Assembly (NCBI GenBank): GCA_028671895.1
Contig: CM053794.1
Location: 40,998,501-41,062,500, forward strand
Source of the DNA: Oenanthe sinensis
Lineage: Eukaryota; Streptophyta; Magnoliopsida; Apiales; Apiaceae
DNA: 64,000 nt
Reading direction: 5' to 3'
Below are positions 1-9,193 of the stretch, piece by piece; positions within the stretch are counted from its first letter, which is position 1, and every line of letters begins with the position of its first letter. The position numbers were made by a program, and so were the translations under genes. The notes under the pieces were generated by a model. That model worked only from the letters and a program-made list of their open reading frames with translations. It searched no databases and was not told the DNA's origin.

Positions 1-1071
1 ATCCACCGTCTGAGTTATCACAAAATGCTTAATCCCAGTTACAAACTCCGTCACATTATACTGCATTGCCAAACTATCAACCTGCTCCGAAACAGTTTCA
101 TAGAACTGCATGGTGTATCTATCCACCATTCCAGACACATCATTGTCATCCATCCATTTCTTCACCCCAATTTTCTCTGCATAATTACTCTTTTCCACAT
201 GTGATTTCAATGAAAAGACAGCATCTTTGCCCTCAATCCCAACTTTATACGAAAAGAAAACCAACCCAGTTAAAAACCCAACAATCATCGCCACAATCAA
301 CCCAATCGCCACGATAGTCTCCAATCTCTTCAAAATCCCTCTAGTAAAAAACGCACTAATCGAACTCCTACGAAAACTATGACTCCTAAAGGAAGAAACA
401 GTAGACATAGTAGATTCAACACTACTGGCTGTAAACATAAACCCAAACAACAGAAGAACAGAAGCCCCAAACCCACCTAATTGCTCATAAGCCAACACAA
501 AAAGCCAAAAAGAAACCAACCATCTAAGCACAATTGAAAAGCCACTCCGCTTTCGCCTATGAACCTCAACCTTCTTCTTTCTAAGCACAACCCGAAAACA
601 AGCATCACGAATATCAACAAGGGTACCCACAAAAACCCTAAACACAGACACAGGCACTGCCAAAACAGTCTCAGTCAAGCCCAATTTCAAGGGTTCAGAC
701 CAGAAAGCAACAAGGGTCTGTTGAATACCTCTCAAAGGTATAGAACACAAGACAGCCCATTGAATAGGCCTTAAATATTCTTCAAGTAACTTACAAATAC
801 CATAAAGAATGAATATAATAAAGGCTAAACCCGCATGGGCCATGGCTATATAGAGTGCTAGACGTACCTGAGGGTCATTAGCAAGTGGGTTCTGATCCTC
901 CGGTGGGGTTATAACAGGGTCTTGCGGCGGAGATGCGGTGGTTTGAGGCGGCGGAGGTGGGGTTGAATCAGTGGGTTTTCTAATAGAAGCGGATCGAAAC
1001 ATGTCTTGCCAAGCGAGATTAGTGGAAGTTGAATCGGATTTAGGAGGGTCTGAATAGGGTACTAGTTCCAT
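1..1071 (-). CDS. TMEM245-like multi-pass membrane protein, 5' exon (partial)
   Basis: The minus strand is open from the ATG at 1071 to the window edge, giving 357 residues with the C-terminus missing. The protein starts MELVPYSDPP, has a Pro-rich cytosolic stretch (about residues 30-55, run of five prolines), then hydrophobic segments near 'LALYIAMAHAGLAFIIFILY', 'WLVSFWLFVLAYEQ' and 'TIVAIGLIVAMIVGFLTG'. I recognise the family from memory as the plant TMEM245/C9orf5 homologue (Arabidopsis At5g55960, which begins MELVPYD and shares the segment around RPIQWA and FFSYK). The molecular function is not known to me; the family is related to AI-2E/PerM-type membrane proteins. An in-frame upstream ATG at 1089 would add six residues; I prefer 1071 because the homologue starts there. 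No intron is visible in this part. Confidence 0.85.
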   Translation of the reverse strand, partial: MELVPYSDPPKSDSTSTNLAWQDMFRSASIRKPTDSTPPPPPQTTASPPQDPVITPPEDQNPLANDPQVRLALYIAMAHAGLAFIIFILYGICKLLEEYLRPIQWAVLCSIPLRGIQQTLVAFWSEPLKLGLTETVLAVPVSVFRVFVGTLVDIRDACFRVVLRKKKVEVHRRKRSGFSIVLRWLVSFWLFVLAYEQLGGFGASVLLLFGFMFTASSVESTMSTVSSFRSHSFRRSSISAFFTRGILKRLETIVAIGLIVAMIVGFLTGLVFFSYKVGIEGKDAVFSLKSHVEKSNYAEKIGVKKWMDDNDVSGMVDRYTMQFYETVSEQVDSLAMQYNVTEFVTGIKHFVITQTVD

Positions 1072-2149
1072 TAAATTTTCAACAATCATAAAAATTCCAA
1101 CTTTACAAATTTAATAAATAAATGTAGAGATACAGAGAAAGAGAGAATGTTTGAACAGAGAAACTGACAGAGAAGAGTGAGATTGAGGGGAGTTTCTTGA
1201 AATAATTGGTTGGTTTTTCTTGTCTGTGTGTGTGCGCCAGTTGCTATGACTTGAAAACATAGTGCCCCACCACACTCGTTTTTTCCACTTTTTTATCTAC
1301 ATAAACACATGCATGATGCATATATATAATATATAAAGTGAGTGTGTGTGTGTGTATAATACTAGTCGTCTACTCCTCATATAATAATATTATATTGTCA
1401 CTTTATTAATTAAGAAATAAATTACTCTGACCTAACGTTCACTGGGCCCCTTTTTTAGAGTCAAGCTTACTGTTGAATTATTGTGACTTAAAAATAATTT
1501 TTGAAACTAATATTTTGGAACACTATTTTTAGATTAGTAGTCATAGAAATGCATTATTGTAAAACAAAGTCTTCAAATTTTTATTGCAATATTTAGCCGA
1601 CACTCCCGTAATACGCTTCAAAATGTGTTTGTAATCATCTTGAAACTGCCTTCAGGGGTTAGCAGAAGCACCTTACTTGTTTTTACCTTTAAACTGCATT
1701 GTGTATACAACTAGAAATTTTTTAACACAAACCCGACAAAAATTAGCGATTTTACATAAAGAGTTGCACATCGAGGCTTCATCATTACTTCTACAACATT
1801 ACGGTAAGATCAAAATAAGGGAAATATGAGTATAAGAAATACAAGGAGTACCCCAGAAGCAGCCCTGTCTTACAAAATCGTAGGGCACAAAAGAGCTCTC
1901 ATTGTACTTCAATTCACATCCACTTAATCCGGCTACTTAAATTTTGATGTATATTTTTGGTATTTTGATAGATTAAATTTAATATTTTGCAACATTTTTA
2001 TCTCTAAAGCCCGTGCCTCGTATGGACATCATGATTTTTGTAGTTTAACATGTTATTTTTGTAAATATCCTATAAATTTATTGATTACAAAAGTCTTGTA
2101 AGTGTACAAAGTAGATTAGGATTTAATCTTGGTATCCTTCCAGTGAAAT
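1072..2149. other. Upstream region of the TMEM245-like gene; no gene seen
   Basis: This holds the 5' leader and promoter side of the minus-strand gene. A (GT)n tract at about 1342-1354 lies in AT-rich DNA with purine-rich GAGAGA stretches near 1130-1190. I see no coding potential. Confidence 0.5.
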
Positions 2150-2650
2150 CTCGAGAATTTTGATAAGCTGTGTTAAAGTTTCAAAAGCCTTTCCTTTCAC
2201 ATTTGAGCAGATATCACCTCCCCAGTGAATGTGAGTGCATAGGAAACAGATGGTATTGCATTCTGCATTAACAAGCTGCTCCTTGTCCAGATCCCACAAC
2301 ATGGCAGAAAATACTTCACCAGAAGCATACTGAAAGCATACAAAAAAAGAATGAACTCGTAGATGAGATATACTACACTATTTTAAATTTTAAATAAATT
2401 TTCCTATACTCCCGATTCTGCAACTATTCGCCAAGTAAAGGTCACTTCAATAAAGGTTGAGCAAACACCAAATTGCATATTAATTAAATTTAAAACAAAA
2501 GTACCAGATATCCTGATTGTTGCTGCCAATCCACAACAGCATTCACACATCGGACACTAGGTTTATGGCCCGGGATAGAAGAAAAAGCAGTTACAAGTTT
2601 ATGTCTGCTTCTTATGGAGTAATCTTTCCATACTCGGATGCAGATCGAAT
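2150..2650 (-). pseudogene. RAPTOR1 WD40 exon fragments, copy A
   Basis: Read on the minus strand, 2650-2505 encodes 'CIRVWKDYSIRSRHKLVTAF' and then a segment ending DWQQQSGYL, followed by a preserved GT donor at 2504-2503. About 2330-2267 continues with YASGEVFSAMLWDLDKEQLV, the next exon of the same protein. These are WD40-repeat exons of plant RAPTOR1 (regulatory-associated protein of TOR, binding subunit of TORC1), recognised from memory. About 2266-2150 reads only as a degraded continuation. The flanking exons that make up the rest of this roughly 1300-residue protein are absent, so this is a relic, not a gene. Confidence 0.75.
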
Positions 2651-3217
2651 AGTTGATCATTGTATGCTTCTGACAAACAAACTAATGTTTTGCGTAAAAG
2701 TAAGAACTTTTCAGAAACAATAGGAAGTCTTAAAAGCGTCTAAGCATAAGCCTTCGATGTTGAAAATTAAGCTCTCTATCATTGCCCGCCAAAGCTTGCA
2801 ACATCAGAAGTTGTAGAAGAGGACATAATGAAAAAACTTTGCCAATACAAGCTAGGTATTGAGAGAGATTGCTATCATGAAGTATATTGTTGACATGTCT
2901 CTGAATACTGCAAGACCCTCAAATGTGAACTGATTGGTGGAAATATTAGCTAAGGGAAATTTGCAATATCAGACGATTCTGTACAAAACTTGACTTGAGA
3001 AGGGGCCAAGCTTAACATGATAGCACAATGTTAGGCATTCCCACCACCAGTAAAAGTATAATGTCTTTAAGAGGATTGGTTTTCCGTAGAGGACTAGCAG
3101 CACTACTTGTTGCATTCAATATATTTATTTAGTTTACTAATGAGACATATTAGGGTAAACTAGAAAAATGATAAATAGCTAAAATTATTTATTCAAGATC
3201 ATTGCACTACAATTCAA

Positions 3218-3236
3218 GGGGGGGGGGGGGGGGGGG
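3218..3236 (+). repeat. Homopolymer of 19 G
   Basis: Nineteen consecutive G in an otherwise AT-rich stretch between the two RAPTOR1 fragment blocks. The exact length may be a sequencing or assembly estimate. Confidence 0.9.
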
Positions 3237-3858
3237 AAATAATGGTAGCTGAGCTTATTTTAAATGCATAATATCTCTTAACAAACAAAAATTTATACAT
3301 AATACTAATTAAGAACATGAATTAAAACTGTGGAATTTAGTAGTTGCAGGACACACCTATGGCTAAACCGGTAGCAACAGAACAGCAGCACAATTCCAAG
3401 AATCTCTGATCAACAGGATTTCCAGTCGATGTCATCATCTTGTTGTATTCATTGAAAGATGTCTCTGATCACCTGAATAAATTTAGATGTTGATATAAAC
3501 ATATCCACTCAATATATAGATCAAATTTTTAGGAAAAAAATAAGAATTAATAATAAATTTAGAGAAAATCAAAATATGCCCTTATGGAATGATCGTATTT
3601 TTCAACTTATAAGTTGATTAGAGATGAAACAAATGGATATACTAGTAAACATGCATTAGGTTCGAAGTATATAAGAATAGGCATACTCATGCAGGGTAAT
3701 GGTGTACAACATACATGGTATTTAGAATAGATTAAAATACATATATGTGTATAAGATTGGAGAAAAGCACCTAAGTCATGAATCTTCAAGAAACATGACA
3801 GTGCAGCCAACGGTGAACTGAATAAAGAATTGCTATTTATCCAACTCTCTAAGCATAT

Positions 3859-4335
3859 GGTCACTTCAATAAAGGTTGAGCAAACACCAAATTGCATATT
3901 AATTAAATTTAAAACAAAGTACCAGATATCCTGATTGTTGTTGCCAATCCACAAAAGCATTCACACATTGGACACTAGGTTTATGGCCCGGGATAGAAGA
4001 AAAAGCAGTTACAAGTTTCTTTCTGCTTCTTATGGAGTAATCTTTCCATACTTGGATGCATCCATCACCTGTATCATGTAAGATAAAATTTTAAATCATG
4101 TTGAATTTTTTTTTGAGAAGTCTACATTAAATTGGAAAAACAAACAAACACAAAAGCATGGAATTTACTTGAAGCAGCAAGAAGCCAAGAAGCAAGCTAT
4201 TGTCAAGCTCGTTTATCAGGCAGAGATTTGAGATGCCTTTGTCTGGAAGTTTCAAAAGCCTTTCCTTACACATTTGAGCAGATATCACCTCCCCAGTGAG
4301 TGCATAGGAAACAGATGGTACTGCATTCTGCATCA
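3859..4335 (-). pseudogene. RAPTOR1 WD40 exon fragments, copy B
   Basis: On the minus strand, 4252-4181 encodes LPDKGISNLCLINELDNSLL, the RAPTOR1 segment just before the exon found in copy A. Then 4068-3923 encodes 'DGCIQVWKDYSIRSRKKLV' through DWQQQSGYL, with AG acceptor and GT donor both still visible. The intron piece 3859-3922 is nearly identical to 2441-2504 of copy A. A third block (4333-4250) matches 2280-2180 of copy A, but lies upstream of the PDKGIS piece here and downstream of the DKEQLV piece in copy A. The copies are therefore rearranged duplicates in the same orientation. No complete RAPTOR1 reading frame exists here. Confidence 0.75.
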
Positions 4336-4436
4336 GTATCTTAAGCTCCTAACCATGTCCCTAAAGCTAGAAGTGTTCCACCAATTATTATCTCGGTATT
4401 GTTCTGAATCCTAGTCTAATTGAGCATAAAACTATC

Positions 4437-4880
4437 GAAACGGGTAAGGCATTTCAATTTGAGGTCGAGTTTTCTCAAACAACACCCTCCAAAAGCTCAG
4501 TAGAATTTGTTGCTGCACGGGATAAAATTAGGCAGCTTATACTTCAGCTTGAAATGTAAAGGATTCAGAGGATAGGCAGCCAAGCTAGCAGAATTAGCAT
4601 CTCTTGAGTTGCACATCTTAAAAGAAAACCTAGCCCATCTTGTGGAAGAGGACATGAATAAGCAGCTCGTAGATTGGCAAGGATTCTGAAGTTCATGCCT
4701 AAGCCCTTGTTGGTCAAACCTTGTTGCAACTTGAAACAGGTAGACAAATAGTAGATACCCTTGGATCAGATAATACTAAAGCCAAAAAAGCATACAATGC
4801 ATTAGGTTTAAAGTTGGACAGTCAATTCACGGGCAAGTTTACTGGAAGAGCTTGTTAACAGACTTACAAAACAAACTGTC
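4437..4880 (+). pseudogene. Coiled-coil protein fragment with stops and frameshifts
   Basis: Plus-strand reading gives TPSKSSVEFVAARDKIRQL up to a TAA at 4556. After frame changes it gives GKDSEVHA, a stop, then 'ALVGQTLLQLETGRQIVDT' and 'KKAYNALGLKLDS'. The heptad-like Leu/Glu/Lys composition is that of a long plant coiled-coil protein. It resembles what I remember of WEB/myosin-heavy-chain-like proteins, but I cannot name the parent. In-frame stops and frame shifts show it is broken. It lies on the opposite strand to the neighbouring RAPTOR1 pieces. Confidence 0.55.
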
Positions 4881-5453
4881 ATTAGTGACATAACTGATTC
4901 CCATTCAGCTAATGCGTTATGAAACCAATGTAAATGAAAAGGTGCTCAAATTAAAATACCATCTCTTTGTAAATTTTACTACTTCAGTCTCATTTTAATT
5001 AAACAAAGGTAAAATTCATGTAAAAATAAAATAAGAAAACATTAAAAAATTTAAAAACCAGTACGATAAAATAATTTTAAGTGCTCCATCTTTTTCTTGC
5101 GAAGTGATGTGGAACCTAGCCATAAAACTTATAGTAATATGGCTCCACAATCGTCCATCCTCTCGAATATTTTATAAATATTATTTAACACTAACATTAT
5201 TCTGATATGCCATAAGTCTGATAAATAGAAATAAAGTGGACAATATATTTGAGCCAGACCTTCATTGTTTCCAAAAGTAGTGATTGTTAACCTCCCAAAA
5301 AATTAATAGTAAGGGGAATGATTAAGCCTTAAGGTTGGACTTGATGTCACAACACTTAAACCAATAATTTTTGCTACCACAACAATATGTACAGAGATAT
5401 GTGTTGGAAATTAAAACAACTAAAATTAAAATTAATTTTCTAAAAAATATTAA

Positions 5454-5817
5454 GAGCATCTCCAACCATCACCACCTATTAGCTAAAAAGTCTAGGTGGC
5501 AGTAAAATATACATATTAGCTAAAATATATGATCCTCCAACCATAAGACCTGTTAGCAAAAAGTATAGATATCCTTTATCTCATCTTCTATATTTGTTGA
5601 GTCTCTAGCCATTATCTAAAATATTCACGTCAGCTTTTTACCCTATTTAAATTATATTTGTTAAGTTGTAAATTATATAATTATATATAAAATAATATTT
5701 TAAATATAACTAATCATTATGGCTAATACCATTGGAGTACGGGCTCTTACATTCAGTAAAATTTTACATAATCTTAATTTAGCTAACCATTTTACCTATT
5801 ACCCGTTGGAGATACTC
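5454..5817. mobile_element. Tourist-like (PIF/Harbinger) MITE, 364 bp
   Basis: The left end reads GAGCATCTCCAACCATCACC and the right end, reverse complemented, reads GAGTATCTCCAACGGGTAAT, forming imperfect terminal inverted repeats. A TAA triplet flanks both ends (5451-5453 and 5818-5820), the usual 3-bp target duplication of Tourist elements. Inside is AT-rich non-coding DNA with TTAGCTAAAA motifs near both ends. No transposase is present. Confidence 0.65.
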
Positions 5818-5820
5818 TAA

Positions 5821-7067
5821 TATTGAATCTCAACCTAGCTCTAGCACCTATGATTTTCAAGGCTCCCAACAAACTATTGAAATTCGATTCTAGAATCCTG
5901 CAACCTATTATGGTTACCTTAGAATAGCAAAACCAGCATAAACATGAAGATGCTAAGCAAACTAAGAGTCGGCATTTTTTTAAGGGCAGAGGGATTATGT
6001 AGAGAATAATCTGCAAGGTCCCTTATGGTCATGGTATCTCCAGGGGATATTAAATTTATAGGTAAAGTAGTCTAAACAGGTTATTAAACAGAAGATATAG
6101 AAAAGAACTGTCAAATCTATAATCTATATAATTAGGTCCCCTGTATATTAGTATAAACTAAAGGAATTTATCCTTAAAAATTTGGGATATTATGCTTGCA
6201 TAAAAGATATATAGATACGTGGAGACAGCTCTGCAAAATATGAGCTTCATAACTTTATGTAGAGGATCCAATTAAAGAAAATTTAATAAAATTCCATAAA
6301 GGCCTGACATAAAACTACTACTGTATAATTTACTTTGCACCAGACGAATCAGTAATCACATGATTAGATCAGAAAGTTTTTTTAAATGATGATTGTGTTC
6401 GGTTGTGGCTTCCCTAAAGCCTAGATAACAAAAATAGTAATCCTCCCAGTTCAACTACAATGACTGAACTACCCTGGCATAAGAAATAAAAGAAGATGAA
6501 TTTGCACTGATAATTACATTTTAACAAGTTTAAAAATAAGCATTTTGTTGCCTAATATCATAAATTGTCACCATTGTTTCATCATATGAGCTACTCATGA
6601 ATATATTAGTAATTACAATAAAATGAATAACAATGCGAGAATTGATCATATCCAGAAGGCGGGTAAATGAAATTAGTACCTTCCGCTTTCCAATGATCAG
6701 CTGAAAAATACGAATAGCTACCATAATTTATCAAGGTTGAAGCACCTGAAACATACAAGCAATAAGACCAATTTGCAGATAATGGGATCCAATTTGCAGA
6801 AAATAAGAACATCGGAGAGATTCAAGGTGTTGCAGCAGGCAATCTATATGTATATATGAACCCAAATTAGGGGAGGTAAAGGAGTAAAGGACTAATTAAC
6901 TCTGTTACACGACCATCTCCCATGGAATCAAATTAATCATGAAACTTTATATTGTAGTATAATATATAATAGATAGATATGATCAAACATATATTCAAAA
7001 TTGACACCATCTCGGATATAAACAAGTCATATATATAAGTCGCATACAAGTCGGTCTATACAGGAAA
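5821..7067. other. No gene seen
   Basis: AT-rich sequence between the Tourist-like MITE and the HD-ZIP IV fragment. Short open frames occur, but none resembles a protein family or has plausible splice context. Confidence 0.4.
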
Positions 7068-7192
7068 TTTACTCCACCACACCCACTGCAAATCAGATTT
7101 CTCATGGTTTCCTTGATAGCAATGTTCTCCGTTCGAAGCTTATCATTCTCTTGTTTGAGAATTAAATTCTCATTGCGCTCCACTTGAGTTTA
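7068..7192 (-). pseudogene. HD-ZIP class IV leucine-zipper exon fragment
   Basis: The minus strand reads TQVERNENLILKQENDKLR, then TENIAIKETMRN and ICSGCGG. This is the leucine-zipper and CxxCGG region of class IV homeodomain transcription factors (ATML1/PDF2/ANL2/HDG), where the usual form is ENDKLRAEN...NPICTNCGG. No homeodomain is found upstream on this strand (about 7190-7600 is full of stops) and no START domain downstream. I read it as a single stranded exon. Confidence 0.7.
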
Positions 7193-8429
7193 ATTATCAA
7201 GTGAGCAACTTCAGTTCCATTGAAATGAAATGTAGTACACAGTTATCAATAGAAAGAATCTATGAAACTATTCGTTCTACCTCCTCAATCTGCAACATAA
7301 GAGAATGAGTCAACGGAATCCTATTTCCAACTAATAAGAGGTTTATATATAAAAGAAGTCATCCAATTTATGAAAGAAGCCATAAGATTCTTAAACAGCT
7401 CCAAAATTACCTACATAATGTTTTGCAGCTCATCGTTTCACCCAGAACACATGTCGAGTTCCTCTCTTCGTATGAGAAGTGTATCACTACACTGTGACAT
7501 AAACATTTAATGCTAAATATTTGTCATGAGAATTATATAGAGATCTGCATACATGGTTAATACCTCAAATATAAGATCCTCGAAAAGTGCACTGCAGTCA
7601 CCAAAATTCACAAGCATAACTGATTACCTAGAAACATGGAAATCATACAAGATAGGTTGGATCAACACTTAATATCAAATTTCTGTTCATAAGAAATTTG
7701 GTTGGCTAAAACAATATGCAACCAACAATTGATCAAAGTTGTACAAATGACTTAAATGGCTTAACGTGATAAGCTAGAATCTTAAAATGCATGTTTGGAT
7801 ATTGTGTATTATGAGTAATTTATGAGTTTTTAAAAATATAATAATAAAAATAAAAGTGACTTGTGAGTAATTTATGACATATGGATAACTTTTATCAAAA
7901 TAGAAAAAATAATAATAAATCACTGAAAAAAGTATATAATACTTATTTCTGTCAGTTTCTAGCTTATTTTTGACTTTAAGTCAATTTTTCAGTTGAAATT
8001 GGTGTTAATCTTATATTATCCTGTTTAGTTTAATTTTCAGACGAGTATAATTAATTTTGAAGGAAGCAATATCAATGACAAGATTAGAATTCCTATATAC
8101 TTAGAAAAATATCAAATCCGGTGTTTAATATTAAATCAGTAAAAAGGTTGCATGATACAAAGCAGTAGATAAAGGAGGTATAAGTGTGTAACAGAGTTTT
8201 AACGAATCTAACGTGCAATAAAATGGCTCACATAACCCCTAAGTTGGCTCATTCAGTATATAATAGATAGATTCCATAAAACTTTTTATCACCAAACCAT
8301 ACCCAGTATTATCCCATTCGGAAGACCTTACTGTAAAGCCTTACTTTGAATTTTGGCTTCACCACCTCCTCAGGATAAGGGCACCTGCTTTACTTTGAAT
8401 TTTGGCTTCACCACCTCCTCATGGAGATA
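7193..8429. other. No gene seen; short local duplication
   Basis: AT-rich intergenic DNA. About 8340-8371 and 8389-8420 share a direct repeat of about 32 bp (TTACTTTGAATTTTGGCTTC and on through CACCACCTCCTCA), a small tandem duplication next to the Emigrant-like element. Confidence 0.45.
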
Positions 8430-9079
8430 CAGTAAAACCTCTATAAATTAGTATTCGATAAATTAATAATCTCGATAAAATTAATAATTTGTCCAGTCCC
8501 AACACAATTCAAAATTGAAACTCAATCGATAAAATAATAAGATAATAACTTTTTTAAAATCCCGGTGTATATATATTACTCCCAACGAAACTATAAATTA
8601 ATAATTACTAAAAGATTTCATATATATGTGTGTGATACACTTCAAAATTCTAAAATTGTCTAGTGAAAAATGAATTTATAGTCACTTGTTTTTTGTTGAA
8701 CTTTAAATCTATATTGAGTTCAATGGACATTTTATAGTGATCAATTTTTAACCATATTTAATGTACTACGTTGGTACCATGGACCAACTTTTTGGTACCA
8801 TGAACTAACTTTTTATACTTATTCAAAAACAATGAACTTGACAAATTCAATTAATTTGTAAATATAAATTCATAGAATGTTAATTGGAACTTTTTTTGTA
8901 ATTTATTTTTCACCTCTAACTAATATACATTGTAACTAGTATATTGGACTTGGAAATTTAAAGGTCATACGTAAAATCTCTTTAAATTAATAAATTATTA
9001 ATTTATCGATATAATAATATCTCGCTAAATTAATAAAATATCTCGGTCCTAACATTATTAATTTATAGAGGTTTTGTTG
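8430..9079. mobile_element. Emigrant-like (pogo/Tc1-mariner) MITE, 650 bp
   Basis: It begins CAGTAAAACCTCTATAAATT and ends with the inverted form GGTTTTGTTG preceded by ATTTATAGA. It is flanked by TA on both sides (8428-8429 and 9080-9081). The terminal sequence is that of Emigrant/Lemi1 elements as known in Arabidopsis. Repeated ATTAATAAT/CGATAAATT motifs extend the inverted repeat inward by about 80 bp. There is no transposase, so it is non-autonomous. Confidence 0.75.
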
Positions 9080-9193
9080 TACATATAAAGAAGAAATATA
9101 GCTTATAACCCATAACCAGGAACTGAAATTCATAATTGTGATTTTGCATGAACGTAACTTGTGGCAATAAATCATGATGCATATGGCACACAG

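Noticed and set aside
66..774. Plus-strand open frames opposite the TMEM245-like exon
   Set aside because: They are shadows of the minus-strand coding sequence and have no family resemblance.
2517..2723. Plus-strand frame over the RAPTOR1 fragment
   Set aside because: The minus strand carries the recognisable RAPTOR1 residues; the plus-strand frame is a by-product.
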